Origin: Stackebrandtia albiflava
Lineage (GTDB): Bacteria; Actinomycetota; Actinomycetes; Mycobacteriales; Micromonosporaceae
Length of the DNA stretch: 64,000 nucleotides
Assembly: GCF_007994225.1 (NCBI RefSeq)
Contig: NZ_VLLL01000005.1
Coordinates: 1,163,142 to 1,227,141 of the forward strand
Reading direction: 5' to 3'
Shown here piece by piece: positions 8,884 through 17,702 of this stretch; within the stretch, counting starts at the first letter, position 1, and each line of letters opens with the position of its first letter. The notes beneath the pieces were generated by a model, which was not told the DNA's origin, ran no database searches, and saw only the letters and a list, made by a program, of their open reading frames with translations. The translations under genes and the position numbers were made by a program.

Positions 8884-9401
8884 TCGCCGGCCCCCGGACC
8901 GCCGTCGCCCGGCGTACCGGGCATGAGGTCCCGGCACACCTCCTCGGCGGCCATGATGGTCGGGTCGTCCGGCGGGAACTCGTCACCGTCCAACGCGAAC
9001 CCGCCGTTCTCGTCCGGGTCGGGGAAGTCGGGCACCCCGTTCTCGCGCATGCACCGGGCGTACTCGTGCAGCGCCTCCAACACCTCCGGGTCGATCTTCG
9101 GCGGCTCGCCGCCGTGAGGCAGGAACTCCTTACAGGCCTCCTCCGCCGCGCGCAGTGTCTCGTCGTCCACGCCGTCGGGCAGCGAGATGTCCGCACCGCC
9201 CTCCTCGTCGAACGTCGGGTCGGGCATGTCCACGCCGTGTTCCCTCATGCATTCTGCGAACGCCAGCGCCATCTCGTCGGCGTTGTCGGGAGTGTCGGCG
9301 AGTTCACCGGTGGAGCCCTCACTCGGTTCGGGTTCACCGCCGCAGGCCGTCAGCGCGGCCAGTAGCAGGAATCCGGTCGCCATCGCGATCCTCGTTCTCA
9401 C
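8880..9401 (-). CDS. Lipoprotein with two CMRE/N-G repeats
   Basis: 173 residues from GTG 9401, preceded by GAGAGGTG. The signal ends with lipobox LTAC followed by GGEPEP. The mature protein has two similar modules, FAECMREHGVDMPDP and YARCMRENGVPDFPDP, each followed by an EEACKEF or EEVCRDL helix, giving two Cys pairs. This repeat type is common in actinobacterial lipoproteins encoded beside MacAB-like exporters and two-component genes; the role is unknown, possibly an extracellular ligand sensor. It is the first gene of the four-gene minus-strand operon and overlaps the next gene by four bases. Confidence 0.85.
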   Translation of the reverse strand: MRTRIAMATGFLLLAALTACGGEPEPSEGSTGELADTPDNADEMALAFAECMREHGVDMPDPTFDEEGGADISLPDGVDDETLRAAEEACKEFLPHGGEPPKIDPEVLEALHEYARCMRENGVPDFPDPDENGGFALDGDEFPPDDPTIMAAEEVCRDLMPGTPGDGGPGAGE

Positions 9402-9464
9402 GGTTGCACCTCTCGTCAGCGGCCGGCGGATCCCGGCCGTGTGCGCACAGTCCACCCGTCGACG

Positions 9465-9506
9465 TGTTGCGTGGACGTAACCGAGAACGGTGACGCCGAC
9501 GCAACA
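9465..9506. promoter_or_regulatory. Inverted repeat in divergent promoter region
   Basis: TGTTGCGT (9465-9472) and ACGCAACA (9499-9506) form an 8-bp inverted repeat with a 26-base spacer between the divergent lipoprotein/MacAB operon and the OmpR-type regulator. It is a possible binding site for that regulator; the assignment is from position and symmetry only. Confidence 0.35.
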
Positions 9507-9528
9507 TCGGGCCGGGCAGGATGAGGTG

Positions 9529-10185
9529 ATGCGGATTCTGGTGGTCGAGGACGAGCGGCTGTTGGCGGACGCGGTCGCCGATTGGTTGCGCGCCGACGCG
9601 CACGCGGTCGACGTGGTGGACGACGGGGCAGCGGCGCTGGAGAGACTGGGGGTCAACGACTACGACGTCGTGGTTCTGGACCGCGACCTCCCCGGGGTCC
9701 ACGGGGACCGGGTGTGCGCCGAGATCAACGCCGACGTGATGGGGCCCCGGGTCCTGATGCTGACGGCGGCGGCGGGTGTCGAGGACCGGGTGAGCGGTCT
9801 GAGCCTGGGCGCCGACGACTACCTCCCCAAGCCGTTCGCGTTCGCGGAGTTGTCGGCGCGGGTCACCGCGTTGGGTCGCCGTTCCCGCCCGGCGGTGCCG
9901 CCGGTGCTGGAGCGGTCCGGGATCCGGCTCGACCCGTACCGGCGGGAGGTGTATCGCGACGGCCGGTACGTCCCGTTGTCCCGCAAGGAGTTCGGGGTGT
10001 TGACCGAACTGTTGCGCGCCGACGGTGCGCCCGTGTCCGCTGAACACCTGATGGAGAAGGTGTGGGACGAACACGCCGACCCGTTCAGCCAGGCGGTGCG
10101 AATGGCGATCCTGAAACTACGTCGCAAACTCGGCGCACCGGACCTCATCGTGACCGACAACGGAGTGGGGTACCGGATCCGGTGA
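9529..10185 (+). CDS. OmpR/PhoB-family response regulator
   Basis: 218 residues from the ATG at 9529 (GGATGAGGTG upstream). The receiver domain shows ED acidic pair (VVEDE), phospho-acceptor Asp about residue 51 (VVLDRDLPG), the Thr switch (MLTAAAG) and the Lys of LPKPFAF. The C-terminal winged helix (LSRKEFGVLTELLRADGAPVS, then SQAVRMAILKLRRKLG, then DNGVGYRIR) is of OmpR type. It is coupled to the kinase gene by a GTGA overlap and lies divergent to the MacAB-like operon, its probable target. Confidence 0.95.
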   Translation: MRILVVEDERLLADAVADWLRADAHAVDVVDDGAAALERLGVNDYDVVVLDRDLPGVHGDRVCAEINADVMGPRVLMLTAAAGVEDRVSGLSLGADDYLPKPFAFAELSARVTALGRRSRPAVPPVLERSGIRLDPYRREVYRDGRYVPLSRKEFGVLTELLRADGAPVSAEHLMEKVWDEHADPFSQAVRMAILKLRRKLGAPDLIVTDNGVGYRIR

Positions 10186-11309
10186 ACGCGAGGCTGACGA
10201 TCCGTGCCAGGCTCACCCTCGTCTACGGCGGGCTGCTCCTGGTGGCCGGCGTCGCCGTGCTGGGCATCACCTACGCGCTGGTGTCACGGCGTGATCCTGA
10301 GCCGTCGCTGAACTCCGTCGACTCGCCGGTCACCGGGGTGACCGGTCCCAAGCACGTCGACGAGAGCATCGAGGACACCTGGCGGGGCGCCATGGACGCG
10401 CTCATGACCCAGGGCGCGATCGCGGTGCTGCTGGTGAGCGCGGTCGCCGTGGCCGCCGGATGGGTGGTCGCCGGCAGGTTGCTGCGTCCGCTTCACCGGA
10501 TCACCGAGACCGCCCGCCGGATAGCCGACGCCCCAGCCGCCGACCGCGGTCTGCACGAACGCATCGGTGCCGTCGGCCCGGCCGACGAGATCAAGGAGCT
10601 GGCCGACACCTTCGATCTCATGCTCGCCAGGCTCGATCAGTCGTTCGACGGGCAGCGCAGGTTCATCGGCAACGCCTCACACGAACTGCGGACCCCGCTG
10701 GCGGTCAACCGGGCGTTGTTGGAGCTGGCGCTCCGGCGGGAACCGGACTCCTCGTCGGCGGCGCGGTTGGCCGAGACCCTCCTGGAGGTCAACGGCAGGC
10801 ACGAGCGCCTGATCCAGGGACTGCTGTTGTTGGTCCGGTCGGACCGGGAGGTCACAGAGCCGTCTTATGTGGACCTGGCAGACATCGTCGACCACGTCGT
10901 GGCGACCGTCTCCCCGAACGGCCCGCCGATCGACTGCCGGGTGGCGGAGGCCGCAACGACCGGTGACCCGGTGTTGCTGGAACACCTGGTGCGCAACCTC
11001 GTCGAGAACGCCGCCCGGTACAACCGGCCGGTGGACGGCTGGGTGACCGTCACGGGAGGCACCGACGCGGACGGACGCGCGGTGTTGACCGTGGAGAACC
11101 CCGGTCCGGTGGTGGCCCCGTCGGAGGTGGCCACACTGTTCGAACCGTTCCGTCGTCTGGACCGGAGCGACTCGTCCAACGCCGGACTCGGACTGTCCAT
11201 CGTGCAGGCGATCGCACGGGCACATCGGGGCACCGTCACCGCCGAGGCCCGCACCGACGGGGGCGGCATGGTATTCACCGTGGTCCTACCCCCGCCGCCG
11301 CCCGAGTGA
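10182..11309 (+). CDS. EnvZ-type sensor histidine kinase
   Basis: 375 residues from GTG 10182, which overlaps the regulator stop. Two membrane helices (LVYGGLLLVAGVAVLGITYAL near 10-30; AIAVLLVSAVAVAAGWVV near 75-95) enclose a short extracellular loop of about 40 residues. A HAMP linker follows, then the HisKA helix with the phospho-His in NASHELRTPLAVN, then the HATPase domain with N box LVENAARYN and G box GLGLSIVQAIARAH. It ends in PPPPPE. The small sensor loop suggests that it senses the membrane or a partner such as the exporter or lipoprotein across the promoter. Confidence 0.95.
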   Translation: MNARLTIRARLTLVYGGLLLVAGVAVLGITYALVSRRDPEPSLNSVDSPVTGVTGPKHVDESIEDTWRGAMDALMTQGAIAVLLVSAVAVAAGWVVAGRLLRPLHRITETARRIADAPAADRGLHERIGAVGPADEIKELADTFDLMLARLDQSFDGQRRFIGNASHELRTPLAVNRALLELALRREPDSSSAARLAETLLEVNGRHERLIQGLLLLVRSDREVTEPSYVDLADIVDHVVATVSPNGPPIDCRVAEAATTGDPVLLEHLVRNLVENAARYNRPVDGWVTVTGGTDADGRAVLTVENPGPVVAPSEVATLFEPFRRLDRSDSSNAGLGLSIVQAIARAHRGTVTAEARTDGGGMVFTVVLPPPPPE

Positions 11310-11417
11310 CGGCGGCGCGGCCCGTCCGGGCGGCCCGGTTCCGATCGGGGATCGGCGGACGGTGCGGGACGGTGAGTGGATCGCCTGCGGCGCCGGGTGT
11401 GCCGGGTACACGAGAGG

Positions 11418-11837
11418 TCAGGCGCCGGGTACATCGCCGTGCAGGACGGCCGGGTGCCGGACGGCCGCCGCCGACACCTCTCGCATGCCCAGCCGCGCGT
11501 AGTACGGCAGGAGTCGCCGGTCGCACGACAGGTCCACCGAGTAGAGGTCGTCGCAGTGGGCGAGGATCCGTCGCATCAACTCCGTGCCGATCCCCCTGCC
11601 CTGCCAGTCCGGCAACACCTCCAGCCAGGGGATGAACGCGGTGAGCACCCCGTCGCTGATCATGTTGACGAAACCGACCACCCGCGCGGCCCCGGTGTCC
11701 ACCGCCAGTACCGCGCGGTGGCTGCCCCGCAGCACCGCCAGGTGTTGCGCCGGCGACGGTGCGCTCGGCCAGCCGACGAAGAAGCCGGTCAACGCGCCCT
11801 CGTCGAGGGTCATGACGTCCTCGGTGTACTCGATCAA
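11418..11837 (-). CDS. GNAT family N-acetyltransferase
   Basis: 139 residues if started at TTG 11837, chosen because GAGGGGGAACC precedes it and the product then begins at the conserved IEYTED strand; ATG 11816 is the alternative. The acetyl-CoA loop is present as VLPDWQGRGIGTELMRRIL, followed by YSVDLSCDRRLLPYYARLGM. Homologues of this compact type acetylate small molecules or unknown substrates in the cytosol. It is monocistronic and divergent from the decarboxylase gene. Confidence 0.85.
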   Translation of the reverse strand: MIEYTEDVMTLDEGALTGFFVGWPSAPSPAQHLAVLRGSHRAVLAVDTGAARVVGFVNMISDGVLTAFIPWLEVLPDWQGRGIGTELMRRILAHCDDLYSVDLSCDRRLLPYYARLGMREVSAAAVRHPAVLHGDVPGA

Positions 11838-12024
11838 CGGTTCCCCCTCGGGTCGGGTGGCGGCTCGCCACCGCGGGTTCGCCCGCAACGGGTGAGGGGG
11901 CCGCCCGATCGTACGGGAGCGAAGCGGTGTGAACGCGACGCCGCCGACCGAGATGCCGCCACGGTCGGCGAGGTAGGTTTCCCGAGGCGGCGACCGACGG
12001 CGCCCGCCTCCGGAAGGGAACACC

Positions 12025-13419
12025 GTGGACCCGATTCTCTCGCAGGACCGCGCGGAGTTCACCGCGCTGCTGGCGGCGACACTGCGGCACGCCACCGAGT
12101 ACGTGGAGGGACTGGACACCGCGCCGGCGGTGGCGCCGGTTACGACGCCGGAACCCGAGCCGTTGCCCGAGCGGGGGTACGGCCTGGCCGGTGCGCTCGA
12201 CGCCTTCGCGCGACGGTGGGCACCGGGTTTCTCGGCCAGTGCCGGTCCGCGTTACCTCGGGTTCGTCACGGGTGGTGCGACTCCGGCGGCCGTCGCCGGA
12301 GACTGGTTGACGAGCGTGTGCGACCAGAACGCCGCAGGTGACGGCCGGTCGTCGGCGAATGCGTTGGAGCGCCACACGACCGCCTGGCTCGCCGAGCTGC
12401 TCGGACTGGATCCGGCGTTCTCGGGCAGTTTCGTCACCGGGGCGACGATGTCCAACATGGTCGGACTGGCCATCGCCCGGGAATGGCTTGGTGAACGCAT
12501 GGGGGTTTCGGTGGCCGAGGCGGGCGTCGCGGCCCTCGGCGCCGTGACGGTGTTGTCGGGCACACCACATTCGAGCGTCTACAAGGCACTGTCGATGTTG
12601 GGTCTCGGTCGTGACTCGCTGCGGGTCGTGCCGACCCTCCGGGATCGGGAGGCCGTGGACCCCACCGCGTTGCGCGCCGAACTGGAATCCCTCGGCGGAC
12701 GCCCCGCCGTCGTCGTCGCCAACGCCGGAACCGTCAACACGGCGGACTTCGACGACCTCACCGCCGTCGCCGCGCTTCGCCGTGAGTACCCGTTCTGGCT
12801 GCACGTCGACGCGGCCTTCGGAGGGTTCGCGGCCGTCTCACCCACCTACGCGCATCTGGTGAACGGCCTCGACCAGGCGGACTCCGTCTGCGTGGACCTC
12901 CACAAGTGGTTGAACGTGCCCTACGACTCGGCCGTCCAGTTCACCCGCCGTCGCGACCTACAGACCAGGGTCTTCCAGAACCACGCCGCCTACCTCGGCG
13001 ATCCGGGCGACTCGCCCGACTTCCTGCACCTCACGCCGGAGAACTCCCGACGGCTTCGTGCACTGGCCGCGTGGTTCACCCTCACCGCGTACGGCCGACA
13101 GGGACACCGGGAGATCGTCGAACGCAACATCTCGGCGGCCCACCGGTTGGGCGAACTGCTCACCGCGTCACCCCGGATGCGCCTGTTGGCGCCGGTCGGA
13201 CTCCACACCGTGTGCTTCACGCTCGCCGAGAACCCGACCGAGGCGAGGATCGCCGCCGTGTTGCGGTCGGTGGCCGAATCGGCGGAGACCTTCCTGACAC
13301 CGACGCATCATCTGGAGATTCCGGCGATACGTGGTGCCTTCAGCAATTGGCGCACCACCACGGCCGATGTCGACCGGATCGCCGCAGCCGTGCGACAGGC
13401 CGTCGACGACCTGTCCTGA
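12025..13419 (+). CDS. PLP-dependent group II decarboxylase-like enzyme
   Basis: 464 residues from GTG 12025 (GGAAGGGAAC upstream). It has the fold-type I features of the aromatic/glutamate decarboxylase group: the N-terminal PRYLGFVTGGATPAA substrate loop, TGATMSNMVGLAIAR, the HVDAAFGGF motif carrying the Asp that contacts the PLP nitrogen, and the Schiff-base Lys at about residue 294 in DLHKWLNVPYD. Length fits the family. The substrate cannot be deduced; tyrosine, tryptophan or glutamate-like amino acids and sulfinoalanine are possibilities. The gene is alone and shares its promoter region with the divergent acetyltransferase. Confidence 0.88.
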   Translation: MDPILSQDRAEFTALLAATLRHATEYVEGLDTAPAVAPVTTPEPEPLPERGYGLAGALDAFARRWAPGFSASAGPRYLGFVTGGATPAAVAGDWLTSVCDQNAAGDGRSSANALERHTTAWLAELLGLDPAFSGSFVTGATMSNMVGLAIAREWLGERMGVSVAEAGVAALGAVTVLSGTPHSSVYKALSMLGLGRDSLRVVPTLRDREAVDPTALRAELESLGGRPAVVVANAGTVNTADFDDLTAVAALRREYPFWLHVDAAFGGFAAVSPTYAHLVNGLDQADSVCVDLHKWLNVPYDSAVQFTRRRDLQTRVFQNHAAYLGDPGDSPDFLHLTPENSRRLRALAAWFTLTAYGRQGHREIVERNISAAHRLGELLTASPRMRLLAPVGLHTVCFTLAENPTEARIAAVLRSVAESAETFLTPTHHLEIPAIRGAFSNWRTTTADVDRIAAAVRQAVDDLS

Positions 13420-13468
13420 CCGGGTCACCGGCACGCGCGGTACCACCCGATGGGTGTTCCGTTCACCG

Positions 13469-14230
13469 TCACCGGCGAGACCACCAGGTCGACGGCGTCG
13501 CGGCGGTGAAGCCCAGCGATTCGTACAACGGCCGTCCCAACCGGGAGGCGGTCAGGGTGACGGGCACCCGGGCGAGGTGAGCGAGCGAACCGAGCATGAC
13601 CGCCCGGCCGACGCCACGTGAGCGGAAGGCCGGTGGGGTACCCACCCAGTAGTGACTCCCGTAGCCCTCGTGGACCACGGTGACGCACGCACCCGCGACC
13701 TCGCCGTCGATGCGGGCGACGAACACGTCGACCCCTGGCTGCGTGATGAGCGACGGCGGGAACATCTCCCCGGGCCGGTGGGGCTCGAACCTGGCCAGTT
13801 CGAAGCCGGCGATGACGGCCTGCTCGGCCGCGTACAGGTCCGCGGAGTCGCGGACCCGGGTGACGTCCATCGTGGGCGCGGCGGCGGGACCGGCGGGACG
13901 CAGCATGACGGGCATCTGCCAGTGCCGCATTCCGAGGTGACTCAGGTCCGTCGCGCTGAACGGGTCCTCGGCGTCCACCGGCCCGGACGCGCGGTGGGCG
14001 AGTGCGGTGATCTCGGCGACGGTGTCGGCGTCGAGGCCGGGTTCCTGGATGAGGACGCGGAGCCCGGCCCGTGCGTCCCCGGCGACGGCGAGGTAACCCG
14101 GGCGGCGGATCACCTCGTGGCCACGTGCGATACCGGTCGCGGCCCAGAAGGCGGCCGAGTTCCCGGCCTGGCGCCTGGGCGCGTCGTGGAGGGCGGGGGC
14201 CGCGTCCGCGTCGGAGATCTCGATCGTCAT
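13469..14230 (-). CDS. GNAT family N-acetyltransferase
   Basis: 253 residues. The C-terminal half carries the acetyltransferase domain with the acetyl-CoA loop in PPAFRSRGVGRAVMLGS and the closing LYESLGFTAAT strand. The N-terminal half (about 1-120) is a second, degenerate GNAT-like region with LAVAGDARAGLRVLIQEPG, as in two-domain actinobacterial acetyltransferases. The start ATG 14230 has GAGAGG upstream. The substrate is unknown. The gene is convergent with the decarboxylase gene. Confidence 0.85.
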   Translation of the reverse strand: MTIEISDADAAPALHDAPRRQAGNSAAFWAATGIARGHEVIRRPGYLAVAGDARAGLRVLIQEPGLDADTVAEITALAHRASGPVDAEDPFSATDLSHLGMRHWQMPVMLRPAGPAAAPTMDVTRVRDSADLYAAEQAVIAGFELARFEPHRPGEMFPPSLITQPGVDVFVARIDGEVAGACVTVVHEGYGSHYWVGTPPAFRSRGVGRAVMLGSLAHLARVPVTLTASRLGRPLYESLGFTAATPSTWWSRR

Positions 14231-14544
14231 GGGCGGGCCTCTCAGCGCTCAGGGGGTGGGTCTACGGGGGTGGTCGGTGAACCGGTGTCGATGTCGGCTG
14301 TCACTGCCGGTTGACAGGATGCCGCCTTCCACCGTCCCGTGTCACCTCGGTGAGGTGCCGTGTGACACGCGTCGCGACCGTGACCGCGTGCCCGCCTGGT
14401 CCCCGTCACGTCCTCTCAATCACGCATGAGCCATGACAAGACGGACACGTGTGAGCAGCCATGCGGCACCGGGCGGTCTGGGCAGGCGGGGAGGGCGCGG
14501 CCCGGTGCGGACGCGCCCTCGGTCGTCCACAGGAGACGCCTCGT

Positions 14545-14901
14545 TCAGTCGGCGCGGTGTCCTCGACGGGACCGGACGAGCGCGAACGCGCCGACCGCCA
14601 GTGCCGCCACGCTCAACACGGCGGCCAGGTACGCCCCACCCCGGCCGTTGCCGGTGCCGATGCCGGCGTCGGATGTCACCATCACGACGGTCGCGAGGGC
14701 GATCCCGATCGTCCCGGCGGTCACCGCCACGGCAGCGCCTCGTACCCCGGAGGCCACCCCGACCCGTGACCGGGGGCGCGTGACCGCCAGGACTCCCACC
14801 ACGATCCCGGCCAGTCCCGAGGCCGCGGCCACGAACGCCCCGATCCTTCCGGCGCTCATCGTGAGCAGACCGGCCGCCGCCAACAGTTCCGTGGACTCCA
14901 T
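14545..14901 (-). CDS. Small membrane protein, DUF6223-like
   Basis: 118 residues from ATG 14901, which has a perfect GAGGAGG site; the longer frame to 15006 is rejected. Three to four membrane helices are visible: LSAGRIGAFVAAASGLAG with GIVVGVLAV, AAVAVTAGTIGIALATVVMV, and YLAAVLSVAALAVGAFALV. The motif GRIGAF near the N-terminus and the overall plan resemble DUF6223. Function is unknown. It lies divergent to the NarL-type kinase and shares an upstream region that contains a 14-bp palindrome. Confidence 0.75.
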   Translation of the reverse strand: MESTELLAAAGLLTMSAGRIGAFVAAASGLAGIVVGVLAVTRPRSRVGVASGVRGAAVAVTAGTIGIALATVVMVTSDAGIGTGNGRGGAYLAAVLSVAALAVGAFALVRSRRGHRAD

Positions 14902-15044
14902 CTCGTTCTCCTCCTCGCAGCCGCGACGCCCGACGCGCCGCAGTCCGATCATGTCGCCGCAGGAGGCCCCGGACCTCCTGCCACGGAACGGGAAACGGCC
15001 TGCCACGCCTGCCGTGGAGCCGTGCCGCCTTCGCGGTACACCCT

Positions 15045-15076
15045 GCGGGCACTACCGCGAGCGCGGTAGTGCCCGC
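15045..15076. promoter_or_regulatory. 14-bp perfect palindrome, probable operator
   Basis: GCGGGCACTACCGC (15045-15058) and its exact complement (15063-15076) flank a GAGC loop, 51 bases before the kinase start and 144 bases before the DUF6223-like start. The position between two divergent genes favours an operator over a terminator. Confidence 0.55.
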
Positions 15077-15126
15077 TCATCCGCAGGCGCGATTCGCCGG
15101 CGTCCGTACGTGGCTAAGGTGCGCCC

Positions 15127-16254
15127 ATGGACAGGAGACGATGGGCGATGTCCCCGGGCGTCACCGACTGGGTGGTCACCGGCGGTGTGACGGTGGTGCT
15201 GCTCGTCGTGGGCGTGTCCACCGGTCATTCCGCCGTCGGTGCGGGCCTGCCGGGGTACGCCCTGCTGGCCCTCAGCGGCCTGGTACTGGTACTGCGCCGA
15301 CGGGCGCCCGTGATGGTCCTCGCAGTGACGGGTGCCTGTGCTGTCGGCTACCAGGCGGTGGGGTTCGACGTCCCGGCGGTCGCGTTCCTGTTCGCGGTGT
15401 ACGCGGTGGTCCGCGCGGGTCATCGGGTCGTCGCGGTGATCGGGTCCGTGGTGGTGCTGGCCGCCCTGCCGCTCGCGATACTGGCGTCCCCCGACGACTG
15501 GGCGGTGGGGGAGGCGTTCGCCCACGCCCGGCGCGCGTTGGAGATCGCGTGGCTGGTGGCGGCCGGGGCCGCCGGTGAGGCGCTGCGGCAGGCCGAGCGG
15601 CGGGCCGAGGAGGCGGAACGTACCCGGGAGGAGGTCGCGCGCCGCCGCGCCGACGAGGAGCGCCTGCACATCGCCCGGGAGTTGCACGACTCGCTCATCC
15701 ACCAGATATCGATCATCAAGGTGCAGGCCGAGGCCGTGGTGCACGTCGCCCGGCGACGGGGCGAACCGGTACCGGCGGCGGTGCTCGCCATCCAGAAGGC
15801 CGGGCGGGAGGCGAACCGGGAGTTGCGCGCCACATTGGAGGCGTTGCGGGACGACGGGACCTCGCCGCCCCGGGGGCTCGGCGACGTCCCGGAGCTCGTC
15901 GCGGATGCCAGGGGTACCGGTCTCGCCGTGGAGTTGACGACCACCGGAATCCGATGCGAGGTTCCGGCGGCCGTCGACCGCACCGCGTACCGCATCGTGC
16001 AGGAGTCGCTGACCAACGTGAACCGGCATGCCGGGGCGTCCGGCGCGTCCGTGCGGATCGACTACCGGACCGACGCCCTGGTGGTTCGTGTCGAGGACGA
16101 CGGGCGGGCCACCCCGGACGTCGTGGTGACGCCGGGGGCGGGACTGCTGGGAATGCGAGAGCGGATCACCGCCCTGGGCGGCAGTCTGCGGGCCGGGCCA
16201 CGTGACGGCGGCGGCTTCTCGGTCAGGGCCGAACTCCCGGTGCGTCACGGATGA
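15127..16254 (+). CDS. NarL-pair sensor histidine kinase (HisKA_3)
   Basis: 375 residues. Four membrane helices occupy about residues 15-130 (WVVTGGVTVVLLVVGVS; YALLALSGLVLVL; VMVLAVTGACAVGYQ; VVAVIGSVVVLAALPLAI). A coiled coil of Arg/Glu/Ala follows, then the HisKA_3 motif IARELHDSLIHQIS with phospho-His about 187, and the HATPase with GLLGMRERI. A downstream ATG at 15148 (GGAGACGATGG before it) could be the real start and would shorten the protein by seven residues. Its stop overlaps the regulator start by four bases. The stimulus is unknown. Confidence 0.93.
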   Translation: MDRRRWAMSPGVTDWVVTGGVTVVLLVVGVSTGHSAVGAGLPGYALLALSGLVLVLRRRAPVMVLAVTGACAVGYQAVGFDVPAVAFLFAVYAVVRAGHRVVAVIGSVVVLAALPLAILASPDDWAVGEAFAHARRALEIAWLVAAGAAGEALRQAERRAEEAERTREEVARRRADEERLHIARELHDSLIHQISIIKVQAEAVVHVARRRGEPVPAAVLAIQKAGREANRELRATLEALRDDGTSPPRGLGDVPELVADARGTGLAVELTTTGIRCEVPAAVDRTAYRIVQESLTNVNRHAGASGASVRIDYRTDALVVRVEDDGRATPDVVVTPGAGLLGMRERITALGGSLRAGPRDGGGFSVRAELPVRHG

Positions 16255-16913
16255 TCCGGGTCCTGCTGGTGGACGACCAGCCGTTGTTGCGCAGTGGTTT
16301 CCGTGCCCTGTTGGACATCGAGACCGACATCGAGGTGGTGGCGGAGGGCGCCGACGGTGAGGAGGGCGTCGCCCTGGCGAGGCGACTCCTGCCAGACGTC
16401 GCGCTCATCGACATCAGGATGCCCGTCGTCGACGGGATCGAGGCCACCCGGCGCATCGCCGCGGATCGCGCCCTGTCGGGCGTCCACGTCGTCATCCTCA
16501 CCAACTACGGTTTCGACGAGTACGTCTTCCACGCGTTGCGCGCCGGGGCGGCCGGGTTCCTCGTCAAGGACATCCTGCCGGAGGACCTGGTGCACGCGGT
16601 GCGGGTGGCGGCGCGCGGGGACGCGCTGCTGGCGCCGTCGATCACCCGGAAACTGATCGGCAGGTACGTCAGCCGCCCGCCACTGGTACCGGCGGGTACG
16701 GCGCTGGGGACGCTCACCAACCGGGAGCGGGAGGCGGTCACCCTCGTCGCGCACGGTTTGTCGAACGACGAGGTCGCCGGGGCCATGGCGATAAGCCCGA
16801 TGACCGCCAAGACCCATGTCAACCGGGCGATGTCCAAACTGCACGCCCGCGACCGGGCGCAACTGGTCGTCATCGCCTACGAGTCGGGTCTGGTGACCGC
16901 GCCGGAGGCGTGA
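16251..16913 (+). CDS. NarL/FixJ-family response regulator
   Basis: 220 residues. Receiver domain with LLVDDQPLLRSGF, phospho-acceptor Asp54 in ALIDIRMPVVDG and the Lys of FLVKDILPEDL; LuxR-type HTH at the C-terminus (LTNREREAVTLVAHGLSNDEVAGAM, then MTAKTHVNRAMSKL). It forms an operon with the kinase (ATGA overlap). Targets may include its own promoter, where a 32-base palindrome occurs, and the divergent DUF6223-like gene; this is inference. Confidence 0.94.
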   Translation: MIRVLLVDDQPLLRSGFRALLDIETDIEVVAEGADGEEGVALARRLLPDVALIDIRMPVVDGIEATRRIAADRALSGVHVVILTNYGFDEYVFHALRAGAAGFLVKDILPEDLVHAVRVAARGDALLAPSITRKLIGRYVSRPPLVPAGTALGTLTNREREAVTLVAHGLSNDEVAGAMAISPMTAKTHVNRAMSKLHARDRAQLVVIAYESGLVTAPEA

Positions 16914-17008
16914 TCGTACTTCGCATGGAGGCGGTATCGGCCCGGTCGCCGGTGGACGCGTATGGATAACATCGACCCTTCCATGAGGGCCGATGTGTGG
17001 AGTGGATC

Positions 17009-17410
17009 GTGCGTTCCCCGTTGAGTAGAACCGTGCTGGTCGGACTCGTGACCGCCACGGCGTTCCTCTTGACGGGGTGCGGCGGCACTGACCAGGGGAC
17101 GCCCGAGGCGACCACGGACGCCTGGCTCGCGGCGATGGCCGAAGGCGATCACGAGGCGGCCTGCCTGCTCGTCGTAGAGGACGACACGACTCCGGCGTCA
17201 CCTGGTACGGCCTTCTTCGCCGAGTGCACGGCGGCCTTCATGGCGTTGACCGCCGGTCGCGACTCCGCGGATTTCGAGTCCATGGTGGACATGGAACCCG
17301 TCGTCGACCACCACGACGAGGATTCCGCCCGGTTGGAGTTCAACGACGGCGAGGACGTGGTGCAGCTGCGCCTGATCGGGGACCGGTGGTACATCTCGGC
17401 GGTCTCGTGA
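17009..17410 (+). CDS. Lipoprotein, NTF2-like/DUF4878 type
   Basis: 133 residues from GTG 17009 (GGAG six bases upstream). The signal VRSPLSRTVLVGLVTATAFL ends at lipobox LTGC. The mature part, TPEATTDAWLAAMAEGDHEAAC then a beta-rich second half ending VVQLRLIGDRWYISAV, has the alpha-plus-beta cone layout of NTF2/DUF4878 lipoproteins. Two cysteines (EAACLL and FAECTA) may form a disulfide. It is probably surface-anchored, with unknown ligand. Confidence 0.78.
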   Translation: MRSPLSRTVLVGLVTATAFLLTGCGGTDQGTPEATTDAWLAAMAEGDHEAACLLVVEDDTTPASPGTAFFAECTAAFMALTAGRDSADFESMVDMEPVVDHHDEDSARLEFNDGEDVVQLRLIGDRWYISAVS

Positions 17411-17546
17411 CGGTTCTGGGCGTCGGTCGCGTTCCCGCCGTCTCACGGCTGTGCATCCGCAACGCCCCACCACACGATGAGGGCACGGTGTGCGTGAAAC
17501 CCTCGCGATATCCGCCTTCATGCGATGCGGGTGCCGGGGCCGGCCG

Positions 17547-17702
17547 CTAGGACCACGGCACGAACGCTCCCCGCCGTGGCCCGACCCGGGGTTTCGCGCC
17601 GGTTTCTGCGACCATGGCGTCGGCGGTCCGTGCGAGCTCCGCCAGCCGCTCGCGTGGCAGAAGCCGCATCGCCCAGAGGAGGTCACCGACCTGTGTGGGG
17701 GG
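17547..17702 (-). pseudogene. Displaced C-terminal segment of the HTH regulator
   Basis: In the +1 frame relative to the gene above, this stretch encodes PPTQVGDLLWAMRLLPRERL and then AELARTADAMVAETG, a helix that matches the expected end of the same protein family. Removing one base from the C6 tract fuses it to the upstream part. No independent start or ribosome-binding site supports a separate gene. Confidence 0.55.

Noticed and set aside
11275-12804. 509-residue minus-strand frame over the acetyltransferase and decarboxylase genes
   Set aside because: Arg/Gly-rich shadow, crosses two real genes and has no motif.
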